The notes beneath the pieces are model-generated. The model made no database searches and had not been told where the DNA came from. It saw only the letters and a program-made list of their open reading frames with translations. Below, in pieces: positions 41,188 to 52,142 of a stretch of DNA of 64,000 bases (positions are counted from its first letter, which is position 1; every line of letters starts with the position of its first letter). The stretch covers positions 186,001-250,000 of the forward strand of contig NZ_BAJT01000001.1 of assembly GCF_000613845.1 (NCBI RefSeq), read 5' to 3'. This DNA is from Asaia astilbis JCM 15831. Its GTDB lineage: Bacteria; Pseudomonadota; Alphaproteobacteria; Acetobacterales; Acetobacteraceae. A program made the position numbers and the translations under genes.

Positions 41188-41667
41188 AGGCGGTGCGAGG
41201 GCCGAGAGAACGGGCAGGATCTTTTCGTAAAGCGGTCGCTTGAAGCCAAGATTGAAGCGGGTCACGTCGCCTGGCATGACCCATTCCCAGCGGTCGAATT
41301 CTGCCGGTTCGCTGCCATCGCCAGCGAGATTGATCGCGCTGTCATCCTGCGTCATCCGCATGGCGAACCAGCGCTGTGTCTGACCCCGGAATTTTCCTCC
41401 TAACGCCTTCCCGATCAGATGAGCAGGCAGGTCATAGGGTAGCCAGCCTGGAAAGCTGCCGAGCAGGAGAGCTTCGCTCAGACCTGTTTCCTCACGCAAT
41501 TCCCTGATCGCGGCGTCCTCCGGGGTCTCATTTTCATCAATGCCGCCTTGCGGGCATTGCCAGACATCGCGCAGATCCGCGCGCCGGGCGAGGAAAAGCG
41601 CGCCCGCGCTGTTGAACAGCGTGATGCCGACATTGGGGCGATAGGGAAGGGTTGCAGGATCAATCAT
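41182..41667 (-). CDS. rppH: RNA pyrophosphohydrolase (Nudix)
   Basis: Removes pyrophosphate from mRNA 5' ends and starts decay. 161 aa with the Nudix box GGIDENETPEDAAIRELREE followed by TG, and the RppH pattern LPYRPNVGITLFNSAG at the N-terminus and WQCPQGGID. C-terminal FKRPLYEKILPVLSALA is typical. Last gene of the gpmI-envC-ctpA-rppH cluster; a GC hairpin separates it from ctpA. Confidence 0.93.
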   Translation of the reverse strand: MIDPATLPYRPNVGITLFNSAGALFLARRADLRDVWQCPQGGIDENETPEDAAIRELREETGLSEALLLGSFPGWLPYDLPAHLIGKALGGKFRGQTQRWFAMRMTQDDSAINLAGDGSEPAEFDRWEWVMPGDVTRFNLGFKRPLYEKILPVLSALAPPL

Positions 41668-41685
41668 GCGTCAGGCCCATAGAAT

Positions 41686-41709
41686 TCCGGCCCCTCTGAG
41701 GGGGCCGGA
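41686..41709 (-). terminator. GC hairpin between ctpA and rppH
   Basis: CCGGCCCC and GGGGCCGG form an 8-bp stem (plus one T-A pair) around a short TCTGAG loop. It has no T-tract on either strand. On the minus strand it follows ctpA and may reduce transcription into rppH or stabilise the ctpA 3' end. Confidence 0.4.
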
Positions 41710-41721
41710 CAGGAACTTCGA

Positions 41722-43234
41722 TCAGTGTTTGGGTGCAGCTTGGGTTGGAGCTGCGGGCTGTTGCATCGTCGGTTTCGGCTCCGGCGCTGCGGCCTGCTTC
41801 TGGTCCTTCTTGTCTCCGGGCTTATCGGCCGGAGGCTGTCCCAGAGGAAAGGCCTCATCGGGCAGGGAGGCCATGGCTCTGACAATGCGCAGGCCCTGCT
41901 GCAGCTGGAAGTCGGTTGCAGGCTTGGCCAGCTCGAAATGGGGCCAGTTCTCGGGCGGTGCGCTCGGGATGCTGCTTGAAATGGAGGGCAGGTCTGTGCG
42001 GACCGGAGCCTTGTTCTTGTTGCCGCCCGTATTGGTGATGATATGGGCGAGATCGGCCTCACGATAGCCGTAGCCATCGTCGTCCTTGCTCTCCTTGACC
42101 AGAATATCGGGGGCGATACCCAGAGCCTGGATCGAGCGGCCCGACGGCGTGTAGTAGCGCGCGGTCGTCAGACGCACAGCGCCATGACCAGGAACCGGAA
42201 TGAGCGACTGAACCGAGCCCTTGCCGAAGGATTTTTCGCCCACCAGCACAGCGCGACGGTGATCCTGCAAGGCACCGGCCACGATTTCCGATGCCGAGGC
42301 CGAGCCGCCATCGATCAGGACGACGATCGGTAGCTTGCCGGTGATGTCGGTGCCCTTGGCATCCCAGCGACGGTTGCCCTCCGCATGGCGACCGCGGATC
42401 GACACGATCTCGCCCTCGGGGATGAAATCGTCGCTGACAGAAATGGCCTGATCGAGCTTGCCACCCGGATTCAGACGCAGATCGAGCACAAGGCCCTGAA
42501 GCTTGCCGCCGGATTTGGCCTTGAGCTTGTCATAGGCGTCATGCAGCGCGGTTTCGGTGTCGTCGTCGAACTCGGAGATGCGCACATAGCCGATCGTGCC
42601 GTAGAGCGCGGAGCGGACGACCTGCACATGCACGATCTCACGCGTCAGGGTCACTTTGAGGGGTTTAGGTTCCTTGGCGCGGACGAGCGTCAGGGTGATC
42701 TTGGTCCCCGCATCGCCCCGCATCTTGGTGACCGCCTGATCGAGGGTCAGACCTTCGAGCGACTTGCCGTCCACCTCGGTGATGTAGTCGCCCGGCTTGA
42801 GCCCGGCGCGGGAAGCAGGGGTGCCATCGATGGGCGAGACGACGCGAATATGGCCGTTCTGCTGTTGCACCTGCACGCCCAGACCGCCGAACTTGCCGCT
42901 GATCTGGATCTGCATCTCCTTGAACTGCTTTTCGTTCATATAGGAGCTGTGAGGGTCGAGCCCGCCGACCATACCGTCCAGCGCGTTGTTGATCAAATCC
43001 TTGTCGCTGACCGGCTCGACATATTCGGCGCGAACCAGATCGAGCACAGTGCCGAAAAGGGTCAGCAGGCGCAGGGTCTCGCTGTGATTGTCGGGGTCAG
43101 ACGCGACTTCTTTTGCGAAGGCCTTGCTGCTGATCATCTGCCAAGGCTTGGCGCATGATGGCTTCCAGTTTCGGGCCGGCGGTGATTCCGGCCAGGAATG
43201 CCGTTCCGAGCAGCAGACCAGTGCGGAGCTTCAT
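41722..43234 (-). CDS. ctpA: S41 carboxy-terminal processing protease CtpA, frame interrupted near the N-terminus
   Basis: Periplasmic PDZ protease acting on envelope proteins; about 504 aa when repaired. From ATG 43234 the first frame gives a signal peptide (MKLRTGLLLGTAFLAGITAG). The frame then breaks at about 43120-43140, and the mature protein reads SSKAFAKEVASDPDNHSETL. The PDZ domain (VSPIDGTPASRAGLKPGDYI) precedes the catalytic Ser in DGGSASASEIVAGALQDH and Lys in VGEKSFGKGSVQS. An AAGGG lies 9 bases before 43234. The C-terminus is a Pro/Ala/Gln/Lys-rich tail. Confidence 0.9.
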
Positions 43235-43411
43235 GCAATTCATCCCTTGAATCCGGCTCGGGGGCCGATCCTGTTAGCGTCTTTTTGTCAGCTGAACCCG
43301 CGAACCCGGACCCTCACCAACCTGACTTTTGAAATATATAGTCTTCTTATACCACTCTGTCGAAACAACGCAGAATAGCCAAGTGGGGTCCGCCGTTTCT
43401 TTGGTTAACGC

Positions 43412-44695
43412 TCATAGATAGGGGCGGGGATCGACGATCTTGCTGCCTGCCCGGAGCTGGACGAACAGACGCCCTCCGGACGCCTCCATCTGCCCCATTG
43501 GCGCATTACGTTTGACGCTTTGTCCGCTCGCAACAGAAAGCTGCCCCAGTCCCGACAGCACAAAGCGATAATGGCGCCCGCAATCGAGAATGACCATGTT
43601 GCCGAAGGAGCGGAACGGTCCGGCGAAATCGATCTGCCCGGCGCAAGGGGCTGTGACGGGGCTTGCCGGTCGAGCGCCATACGTGATTCCCGTTGCCGGG
43701 CCACTCTCTGTGTCCTGATGCCAGGCCGTGAGGATGGTGCCCGAGACGGGCCCCTGGCCTCCGCCATGGCTCACGCCTGCGCCGCCCGAACTGGTGAGGT
43801 GCTTTGCCTGAGACGCCACCGCGCGCGCCTTGGCCTTGCGATTCTGACGGGCCAGGTTTTTGGCCTCGTCTTCCATGCGTGTCCGGATGGTCGCCTGAGT
43901 TTGCTCGATGGCGGCCAGCGCGTCATCGAGCGTTGTCGCCTTGGCCGTGGCGGCGGCAATCTCCTCGCGGGCCTGTTGTGCCCGGGTTTGCGCTTCTTCC
44001 TGATGGTGCGTGGCAACGTCCATTTTGCGGGCATTGAGGTTGTGCAGGCGCTCCGCGTTCCTGCGGGCATTTTCGAGCGCAGTGTTGCGCTCGGCAAGTT
44101 CTTGCGCCGTCCGGTCGAGCAAGACCTGTTGTCCACGCAGATCGGCTGACTGACGTTCTGTCAGTTTTGTCAGACCCGCGATGAGGCTCAATCCCTGCAC
44201 TGCGTCGTCAGCCTGTCCGGAGAGGGCTAGTAATGAGGAACTCGGATAACGGGCCAGACGGAGCGTAACAGGCAGGATGGCCTGGAAGCTGGCCCGTCTG
44301 CGGGCCAGAGCTTCGCGTTGCTGCTCTTGTTGAGCCGCCAGCCGGGCGATTTCCTGTGTGAGATCCTCGATCTGCTTTTCGGTCGTCGCGAGCTCGGCTG
44401 CAGCGTCCTGTGTCAGGTCGGAAAAATGGTGCGCCCGTGCGGCCTGCAGGGCGGCCTCCTGCGTGGCTTTTGCCTGAGCCGCGCGCTGGGTTGCAATCAG
44501 GGCAGCTTCTCCTGCCCGACGAGAGAGGAGCGCCTTGCGCGCGCGTTGCGCTTTTTCCAAAGCCTGCTGGTTGGCGCTCTTCGGCGCTCGATGCCCGTGG
44601 GAAGCAGCGTGCGGCGCTGCTGAGACCGGGGCGGGGGCGTAAAAACAGGCCCCGATCAGGAAGCAGCCGGTCAGGATCGATTTCTTGACCGGCAT
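43412..44695 (-). CDS. EnvC-like murein hydrolase activator with degenerate LytM domain
   Basis: Periplasmic protein (427 aa) with a signal peptide, then a long coiled coil (about residues 45-290, rich in Ala, Gln, Arg, Glu). The C-terminal LytM/M23-like domain has GITYGARPASPVTAPCAGQI and FAGPFRSFGNMVILDCGRHY. The zinc ligands of active M23 peptidases (the early H-x3-D and the late HxH) are not visible. This matches EnvC, which activates amidases rather than cutting peptidoglycan itself. It starts 6 bases after the gpmI stop and precedes ctpA. Confidence 0.85.
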   Translation of the reverse strand: MPVKKSILTGCFLIGACFYAPAPVSAAPHAASHGHRAPKSANQQALEKAQRARKALLSRRAGEAALIATQRAAQAKATQEAALQAARAHHFSDLTQDAAAELATTEKQIEDLTQEIARLAAQQEQQREALARRRASFQAILPVTLRLARYPSSSLLALSGQADDAVQGLSLIAGLTKLTERQSADLRGQQVLLDRTAQELAERNTALENARRNAERLHNLNARKMDVATHHQEEAQTRAQQAREEIAAATAKATTLDDALAAIEQTQATIRTRMEDEAKNLARQNRKAKARAVASQAKHLTSSGGAGVSHGGGQGPVSGTILTAWHQDTESGPATGITYGARPASPVTAPCAGQIDFAGPFRSFGNMVILDCGRHYRFVLSGLGQLSVASGQSVKRNAPMGQMEASGGRLFVQLRAGSKIVDPRPYL

Positions 44696-44701
44696 TCCGG
44701 G

Positions 44702-46239
44702 TCAGCCGCCGATGAGGCTCTTGCCAGTTATCTCGACGGGCTGTTCAAGCTTCATCAGGGCCAGCAGCGTCGGTGCCAGATCGGCCAGACGTCCGTCATG
44801 GATCGCCGTCACATCGCGGCCGCCATGCAGGATCACGGGTACGCGGTTAAGCGTATGCGCCGTATGGGCGCCACCGGTCTCCGGGTCGCGCATGGTCTCG
44901 CAATTGCCGTGGTCAGCCGTCACGATCAGGGCGCCTCCCATCTTGTCGATGGCAGCGACGATGCGTCCGAGACCTGTATCGACCGCCTCGCAGGCCTTGA
45001 TCGCGGCAGACAGAACGCCCGTATGACCGACCATGTCAGGGTTGGCGTAGTTGAGAACGATCAGATCGAACTTGCCGCTTTCGATCGAGGCAACAGCGTG
45101 ATCTGTCAGTTCCGGGGCCGACATTTCAGGTTGAAGATCGTACGTCGCGACCTTGGGGGATGCCACCAGAATGCGCTCTTCGCCTGAAAGCACGGCTTCG
45201 CGCCCGCCATTCAGGAAGTAGGTGACATGTGGATATTTTTCCGTCTCGGCCATACGAAGCTGCGTCTTGCCCGCCTGAGACACGACATCGCCAAGCAGCT
45301 GGTCCATCGATTCTTTGGGAAAGAGCACGCCCATGAACGGGGCAAGCGCCGAGCTATACGCCGTCATGCCGCAAACCGAAGCAAACTCGATCGTTTTCGA
45401 GCGTTCGAAGCCGTCGAATTCCGGGAACACCATGCGTCCAGCAATTCGCGGATACGATCGGCGCGGAAATTGGCTGAGAGGATGCCGTCCCCATCCTTCA
45501 TCCCGGCATAGTCGCCGATGACCGTCGGGATGACGAACTCATCCGTCACGCCTTTTTCCTGGCTGGCGGGAAGAACCGAGAGCGCATCGGCAGCATGCTC
45601 TCCCTTCGCCGAGACGATGGCGTCATAGGCAAGGCTGACACGTTCCCAGCGATTATCGCGATCCATGGCATAATAACGCCCGCTGATCGTCGCAATCGAG
45701 GCCCCTTCGGGCAGATCGGCAGCAAGGGTCTGGACAAAGCCTGTGCCAGAGTTCGGAGCGGTGTCGCGCCCGTCAGAAAAGACGTGCACGGCCACTTTGA
45801 CGCCTGCCGCAGACACGATCCTGGCCAGAGCGACGACGTGATCCATGTGAGAGTGAACGCCACCGGTCGACACCAGCCCGACAAGATGACACGTCCCGCC
45901 GCTGGACTTGAGCGCGTCGATAAAGGCGAGAAGGGTCGGGTTTTCGGCAAGAGAGCCGTCGCGGGCGGCTCGGCTGATGCGGGGCAGGTTTTGCATCACC
46001 ACGCGTCCGGCACCGATATTGAGATGACCGACTTCCGAATTGCCCATCTGGCCTTCGGGGAGGCCGACATCCTCGCCACAGGCTCTGAGATAGGCGTGGG
46101 GCGAACTGGCCCAGAGACGGTCGAAAATCGGCGTGTTGGCCAGGGCAACCGCGTTGTCTTCACGGATGGCACTGTCACCGAACCCGTCGAGAATGACGAG
46201 CATGACAGGGCGGGGGGTGCCAGAATGCGATGCGGACAT
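44702..46239 (-). CDS. gpmI: 2,3-bisphosphoglycerate-independent phosphoglycerate mutase, frame interrupted by one missing base
   Basis: Converts 3- to 2-phosphoglycerate in the cytoplasm; metal-dependent alkaline-phosphatase fold; about 512 aa when repaired. Motifs: LVILDGFGDS, the phosphorylated-serine site MGNSEVGHLNIGAGR, FSDGRDTAPNSG, NYANPDMVGHTGVL and VTADHGNCETM. One base is missing at about 45434-45437, where RIRELLDA should continue as MVFPEFDGFERSKTIEFASV. ATG 46239 has AGGAGA upstream on the minus strand. First gene of the cluster with envC, ctpA and rppH. Confidence 0.92.
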
Positions 46240-46533
46240 GAAAAATCTCCTGCAAATTTGGAGACATTATGCCCCATATCAGCGTCCGTGCGAACTCTAC
46301 CCAGCCAGCATGTCCCAATTTAGCTGCCTATCGATCAATCAAAAGACCGGGTGATGGAAGGAGCATGGAGCCCTCTTCGCTGGTTCGTCGCGATCGCTCT
46401 CGGTTCCCTCTTGAACTGATCTGAAATCGGAGCCTTAAGGGAAAACCGGCTGAATTCTGCGCGTTAGAGACGGATAATGCGCATGATGACGCGGGCAGAT
46501 ACCCGCATGGTCGTACTGAGAAAGGTCGATTTC

Positions 46534-46920
46534 ATGAGTGACGATAACCAGACGCCAAGCTGCAGCCTGCCTTTGACCCCCGAACAGCATCGCGTGTTGC
46601 GCGAGCACGGCACCGAGCGCCCGGGCTCAAGCCCGCTCAACGATGAAAAGCGCGAGGGCGTTTATCACTGTGCGGGCTGTGACACCCCTCTCTTCGACTC
46701 TTCGACCAAATATGAGAGTGGCAGTGGCTGGCCGTCTTTCTTCCGGCCCCGTGATGCGGTCACAGAGACGACCGTCGACAAGGCTCATGGCATGACACGC
46801 ATCGAAGTGCATTGCACCAAGTGCAAGGGGCATCTCGGGCATGTCTTTCCGGACGGTCCCAAACCGACCGGGCTGCGCTTTTGCATGAATGGCCTCTCGC
46901 TTCGTTTCGAGCCGAGCTGA
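46534..46920 (+). CDS. msrB: Peptide methionine-(R)-sulfoxide reductase
   Basis: Repairs oxidised methionine (R epimer); 128 aa. Zinc ligands are in [10 protein letters not shown] and [12 protein letters not shown], and the catalytic Cys is in [12 protein letters not shown]. The ATG at 46534 gives a normal N-terminus, with AAAGG 8 bases upstream. The 294-base gap before it, between divergent gpmI and msrB, shows no clear feature beyond a short GCGGG/CCCGC repeat. Confidence 0.95.
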   Translation: MSDDNQTPSCSLPLTPEQHRVLREHGTERPGSSPLNDEKREGVYHCAGCDTPLFDSSTKYESGSGWPSFFRPRDAVTETTVDKAHGMTRIEVHCTKCKGHLGHVFPDGPKPTGLRFCMNGLSLRFEPS

Positions 46921-46952
46921 CAGCGCAACGTTTTTTCGTTAGGGATGATGAC

Positions 46953-47594
46953 ATGACTGCCCTTCCTCCCTCTCTGGTCGTGCTCGACCATCCGCTCGTT
47001 CAACACAAGCTGACGCGTCTGCGTCAGGCTTCAACCTCGACTGCCGGGTTCCGGCGCCTCACGCGCGAGCTCAGTCTCCTGATGTGCTATGAGGCGACAC
47101 GTGACCTCAGCACCGAGCCTGTCGAGATCGAAACCCCCCTCGAGCGTATGGAGGGGCGTCAGCTCTCGGGCAAAAAGCTCTGCTTCGTCTCCATCCTGCG
47201 TGCGGGGAACGGGATCCTCGACGGCGTGCTCGATCTGATCCCTTCGGCGCGTGTGGGCCATGTCGGGCTTTACCGCGATCATGAGACGCTCGAAGCCGTC
47301 GAGTATTACATGAAGCTCCCCGACGATGTGGCCGAGCGCGACTGCATCGTGGTCGATCCCATGCTCGCCACTGGTCATAGCGCTTCTGCCGCGATAGACC
47401 GGATTAAAGCCAATGGCGTCCGAAATATCGTTTTCGTCTGCCTTCTGGCCGCACCGGAAGGGGTTGCCTTCCTGAGCAAGAGCCACCCCGATGTGCGTAT
47501 CGTCACTTGCGCGGTCGATCGTGGGCTGGATGAGAAGGGCTATATCCGTCCCGGTCTGGGTGACGCGGGTGATCGCCTGTTCGGGACACGCTGA
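46953..47594 (+). CDS. upp: Uracil phosphoribosyltransferase
   Basis: Pyrimidine salvage: uracil + PRPP to UMP. 213 aa with the PRPP-binding [18 protein letters not shown], the uracil-site [17 protein letters not shown] at the C-terminus, and [23 protein letters not shown] 46953 has AGGGA 7 bases upstream. It is 32 bases after msrB and 2 bases before a small unknown gene. Confidence 0.96.
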   Translation: MTALPPSLVVLDHPLVQHKLTRLRQASTSTAGFRRLTRELSLLMCYEATRDLSTEPVEIETPLERMEGRQLSGKKLCFVSILRAGNGILDGVLDLIPSARVGHVGLYRDHETLEAVEYYMKLPDDVAERDCIVVDPMLATGHSASAAIDRIKANGVRNIVFVCLLAAPEGVAFLSKSHPDVRIVTCAVDRGLDEKGYIRPGLGDAGDRLFGTR

Positions 47595-47596
47595 AA

Positions 47597-47824
47597 ATGA
47601 CCAGCGAAGATGTCGATGAATGGCTCGATAGCTGGGTTGAGGCTCACTATCAAAATTGGGACACGCCCGAGAATGCGGCGAAAGCCTGTCTCGCAGAAGC
47701 CGCGTCAGCAGGGATAAGCGAACGCGATCTCAACGCGGCGGCTAGCGGTGATCTCGCTGCTTATTTGCAGGAAGAGGCTGCAGCGATTGCTGAGGCCTCG
47801 GACGAAGCCCCCGCAGACTTCTGA
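47597..47824 (+). CDS. Small acidic protein of unknown function
   Basis: 75 aa, very acidic and Ala-rich. It reads VDEWLDSWVEAHYQNWDTPE, then AAASGDLAAYLQEEAAAIAE, and is probably all-helical; no membrane segment, no Cys. It starts 2 bases after upp, which implies co-translation, and ends just before a bidirectional terminator. I do not recognise a family; the amphipathic N-terminus could mediate protein binding. Confidence 0.65.
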   Translation: MTSEDVDEWLDSWVEAHYQNWDTPENAAKACLAEAASAGISERDLNAAASGDLAAYLQEEAAAIAEASDEAPADF

Positions 47825-47836
47825 AATCCCTTTGCT

Positions 47837-47869
47837 CGGTTCCCTCTCCCGATAAGGAAGAGGGAACCG
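47837..47869. terminator. Bidirectional terminator between upp operon and M16 peptidase
   Basis: CGGTTCCCTCT and AGAGGGAACCG form a perfect 11-bp stem around an 11-base loop. It lies between convergent genes; the + side is followed by TATTTCC. Confidence 0.75.
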
Positions 47870-47879
47870 TATTTCCTGC

Positions 47880-50577
47880 TTATTTCGAGGCAGGACCGCG
47901 GATGATCTGCGCCATTTCTGAAGGGCGCAGCCAATGGTGGAAAGCGTCCTGCACCTGTTTGGCACTCATCGAATAAACAGCCTGCGCGCGCTGATCGGGC
48001 TCGGTCAGGGGCAGACCGAGATCGATCAACGAGAGATACTGACCCGCAATGCCGCCGAAGCTGGCACGCTCCATCGGTATGGCGCGCAGGATCGCCGCCT
48101 TTGCATTGGTCAGTTCGTTTTCTGAGGCGGGAGCAGTTTGCATGGCGGTGACGTCATGCAGCGCGGCATCATGAGCCTTGCCGGTCTTGTCCGGATCCGA
48201 GCCGTAGCTGATCAGGAACGCGCCGCGATTGGCCGACCAGGCGACATCGCTGCCTGTGGAATAGACCATGCCCGTACGCACACGCAGATCCTGCATGAGT
48301 CGTGACGAGAAGCCGACCCCCAGAACTTCGTTACCGACTTCAAGAGCATAGCGATCAGGGTTGTCGATGCCGCTGGCGATGGTCTGGGCCAGATATACAG
48401 TGTCCTGCACGCGTCCGGGGTCGTCGATAACGGCTTTGGATGCCTTGCTGAGCGGGCGGGCGGGCAGATCGACGACGGGTTTAGGCCCGGTCGCTTTCCA
48501 GTCGCCGAAAGCAGCTTCGATCGACGCCTTCGCCTTCTCCGGTGTGATGTCACCGATGACGACAATGGTGGTGAGATCCGGACGATAGGCCGCTTTGTAA
48601 AAGCTCTGCACATCGGCAAGCGAGATGGATGAGAGAGTCTGAGGTGTTGTTTCACGCAGGGACGGGTCCCCCGGCTGGTTGAGAGCCTTGGTCACAGCAC
48701 GCTGAAAGCGATAGCCGGGGGATTGCAGCAGGCCTCCCTGGCTGGCGATGGCCTGTTGCTTGAGAACAGAGAACGCCTGCGCCGGAAAGGCAGGATGCAA
48801 TTCATTTTCTGCGAGCAGAGACAGGGTCTTGTCGAAATTCGAGCTCAGCGTGCTGAGCGAGAAGGAAATTCCGCCATTGGCGTCAGAGGCGAGCGCATCG
48901 AGCGCGGCGGCAAAGGCGAGGCGGTCATGGCTGGTGCTGCCGAACAGGAAGAGATCGCTCGTCAGACCTGCAACGCCTTCTTTTCCTTTGGGCTGTTGCA
49001 GGTCGTTATTATGTCGAATGCTGCCATAAAGGCGGATCGTGTGGCTGACATGCTCCGGCTGCACCAGCAGGGTGATTCCGTTTTTCAGGGTGTAGCGCGC
49101 GGGCTGAGACAAAGGCTCCGGTTTGGGCAGGTCGGCCAGTGCGGTCGCGGCCCATTCCGGCAGGGCAATATCCTTGCTCGGAGGAGGCAGGAGTGATTCG
49201 GGGCCCTTATTGCCACCAATGCTCGGAGATTTGCCGCCTGAAGGCGTGAGGATGCCAGTGATTGTATGAGCCGGATCGAGGATGCGGGCTGCCAGCGCGT
49301 TGACCTGTTCCAGTGTGACGGCCCGATAGGCTTTCACCAGATCCGCAGGGGAGTCGACACCGCTATAGGCGAGCGCGTCAGCCCAGCTTTGCGTCAGATC
49401 GGTGATCCCGTTGGCGTTGAATTCGAGGGCCGCAATTTCCTTGCGTTTGGCGGCGTCAACCAGATCGGCGGGAACACCCTTCTGACGGATCGTCTCCAGA
49501 ATGGAACGAACTTCGTTGAGTAGGGCGGTCGGGTCCTGTCCCTTGGGGAAGGCGGCCAAAGCGCTGCCAACACCTGCGTGCTTGCGCGAATTATAGGAGA
49601 ACTCGGTCTCGAGGGCCTTGCCTTGCGGGACGAGAGCAAAAAGCGCTCCACGTTGCTTCCGAGAACGTCGGCCAGAATTTGGGCGGCGGCGTAGTCGGGG
49701 CTGTCCGAGCCCGGCAGACGCCAGGCGAGACTCAAAATGCCCGTTGCATAATCGCTGTCGACCTTGATCGTCTTGGCCTTGACCGGTGCCGGGTCAATGA
49801 CAGGGCGCGGAGGGAGCTTGCCTGACGGGATGGCGCTGAATTCAGCACGCACCTTGTCGAGCGTCTCAGTGGGATCGACATCGCCCACGATCAGCAGGAT
49901 TGCGTTGTTAGGCTGGTACCAGCTGTCATAAAAACCGCGCAGGAGCTTTGCGTCGGTCTTGTCGAAGGACTCACGCGTGCCGAGGGCATCGTGGTCGTAG
50001 GGTGTGCCGCCAAAAAGAGCCTTGTTCTGTTCGATCAGGAAGCGCTCGAAGGGCATCGAGAGATCGCGGGCGATTTCCTGCTCGATGGCGCCGCGTTCAT
50101 GCGACCAGTCGGCATCGGTCAGCAGAACATGTCGCATACGGTCGGCTTCGATCTTCAGCAGCACATCGAGATAATGTGCGGGTGCCTGAAAATAATACTG
50201 CGTCGTGTCTTCGGTCGTAAAAGCGTTGCTGACATTGCCGATGCGCGCACTCACGGTGGAAAGTTGGTCGCGGCTCAGCCCTTTCGAGCCGTTGAACATC
50301 ATGTGTTCCAGCGCGTGCGCCGTGCCCGGAAAACCGTTGGGCGCAGCGGCAGAGCCCGTCAGATAGATCATTTGTGTCTGCACAACAGGAGCGAGGCGAT
50401 CGGGGACGATCACGACGCGCAGACCGTTCGGCAGGGTCGTCCGTACGGCACTGTTCATGGCTGTGGAGGCATGGGCCGTCGGGGCGTCTTGAGCGGCCAG
50501 AGCAGGTAGAGAAAGTGCGGGGGCGACAAGCAGCTAGACGCCAGAAGCATTTTGCGCAGATGAGGCAGCACGACCAT
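47880..50577 (-). CDS. Two-domain M16 (pitrilysin/insulinase) zinc peptidase, frame interrupted twice
   Basis: Probable periplasmic peptidase, about 899 aa when repaired. ATG 50577 has AGGAG 7 bases upstream and starts a signal peptide (MVVLPHLRKMLLASS, continuing LLVAPALSLPALAAQDAPT after a one-base loss near 50533-50538). The first M16 domain has the inverted zinc motif HALEHMMF and a downstream GAIEQEIARD. A second loss, in a T-run (49638-49642), lies within SNVERFF-ALVPQGKALETE. The C-terminal half holds the second, non-catalytic M16 domain. The ATGs at 49559 and 50458 are internal. Confidence 0.88.
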
Positions 50578-50717
50578 GACAAACTCCTGATGGCAGGAAA
50601 GACGAGGGAAAGAGGGCAGCGTAACAGTTTGTCGCGGCCTGTCTATGCTCGCCCGGTCAGATCCGGGCGTGGCTTGTCGCTGCGCTCAGAGGCGTTCTCC
50701 CACTTGAGAGTGGCCTG

Positions 50718-52142
50718 TCACCGTAATGGTTCGATCGGCCAATCCTGTTTGGCAAGTCGCCCCGGGATCAGGTGGTAGATCGGCGCAGCGAGCAAAAGCA
50801 CGGCAGGTGGCAGCAGCCAACGCCACCAGACCTGACTTTCCATCATCAGATTGGTTGTCAGTTGCACGCCGAAAATTGCTACGGTCACAGTGACAAGGGA
50901 GATAATCGATGGACGGTTCAGCCTTGATATGAGGAAGGCGATGGCAGGCGTGAAGGAGAAGCCGACAACCATCAGCGCGCTGCTCAGTCCAGAGATCAGG
51001 GCAGAAACGAACGGCTTTTCCCCGCCGATCCAGGACATGGTTCCGAGGAAAGTGCCTGCGATCAGCTCGGCCTGAAGGGCGCGTTGCAGATGGAGCCGAA
51101 AAGCCGTGCGGGCGAAAGCAAGTTTTTCGCCATATGGCCCGAGCGTAAAGAGAAAAGGCCAGTCCCCACGCTGACGCATCCATGCGCTGACGCCGATCGC
51201 GATGATCAGCAGGCTGTGCCGGGTTGAAGGGGCGAGGTGGTGGCGGAAAGCGGCTACTGAAGGTACGGCGCCGTCGCTGAGCCATGAGATAAGCTCGGCC
51301 ATGCCGGAGAGGCTCAACGACATAACGACGACAAGGATCGCCGTCGCAATTGGAAAGCCGCTGAGGATTGGGTCGGTCAGAGGCAGACGAACCATCCATG
51401 AGGGTTGCCACTTAATAAAGGTCCCGAGAGAGCGAAGGGGTGCCTTCAGGAACCCGGGCGGCTTTCTCCGTACAATTTGCGACGGCGTTGGTGTGTATTT
51501 GTCGTTCGTGACGCGGAGAGCGTGCATCACCATAGTGAGGCACAGGAGGCAGATCGCTAGAGCGACGAACCACGGTGCCGAAAAAAGGGCGTTCTGCCAT
51601 TTTGGGACGAGAAGAACGAAAAAACCGATCAGTTTGACGAGGGTACGAGGCGCGCGCCTGGCGCTAAGCAGGGAGGCTCGCTCCAGGCTGCCTGGATCTG
51701 TCCACAACATTAAAGCGATGGCTTCGATGGCCAGGCAGTTGAGGAGGGGCGCGCCTGTCAGAACGGGAGGCAGAGCAAGAAGCAGGAGCAGACATGCTGT
51801 GACGAGATGGATTGCGTGATATTCTGCTTTTTGTAGGCGCGGCAGAAGGTAGGTTGTCGTGGGGCGGATCTGACGCCAGTAATGGATATTGGTCGCCAGA
51901 ACCGCGCTGGAAATCACGAACCACCAGATGAACCCGAGAGAAGCGGGAATGGCATAATGGCCGTCGTGCCAGGCGTGACGGTGCCGTATCGTCAACGCGA
52001 TGCCCAAGGTGAGCACATAATAGAGTGCACTGATCAGGAACGCGGGGTTTTCCCTGATAAAAACCGGGGAAACATAGAGTTTTGCGGCGGTCAGGCAATC
52101 ACGGATCGTCCGGGATGAGTGGCTTTTCATGACGGAACTCAT
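50718..52142 (-). CDS. Membrane protein, probable permease of an ABC transporter
   Basis: 474 aa with about ten to twelve hydrophobic segments, such as FLISALYYVLTLGIALTI, LLLLLALPPVLTGAPL and WWRWLLPPAVLLLAAPIYHL. No family is recognised with confidence. It overlaps the ATPase gene by 4 bases, so it is very probably the membrane partner. The pair would form an ABC-2-like exporter or an envelope-maintenance transporter; the substrate is unknown. Confidence 0.7.
   Translation of the reverse strand: MSSVMKSHSSRTIRDCLTAAKLYVSPVFIRENPAFLISALYYVLTLGIALTIRHRHAWHDGHYAIPASLGFIWWFVISSAVLATNIHYWRQIRPTTTYLLPRLQKAEYHAIHLVTACLLLLLALPPVLTGAPLLNCLAIEAIALMLWTDPGSLERASLLSARRAPRTLVKLIGFFVLLVPKWQNALFSAPWFVALAICLLCLTMVMHALRVTNDKYTPTPSQIVRRKPPGFLKAPLRSLGTFIKWQPSWMVRLPLTDPILSGFPIATAILVVVMSLSLSGMAELISWLSDGAVPSVAAFRHHLAPSTRHSLLIIAIGVSAWMRQRGDWPFLFTLGPYGEKLAFARTAFRLHLQRALQAELIAGTFLGTMSWIGGEKPFVSALISGLSSALMVVGFSFTPAIAFLISRLNRPSIISLVTVTVAIFGVQLTTNLMMESQVWWRWLLPPAVLLLAAPIYHLIPGRLAKQDWPIEPLR

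Noticed and set aside
49394-49559. Two separate M16 peptidase genes
   Set aside because: The residues around the break match one continuous protein once a T is restored in a homopolymer; the second ATG lacks a ribosome-binding site.
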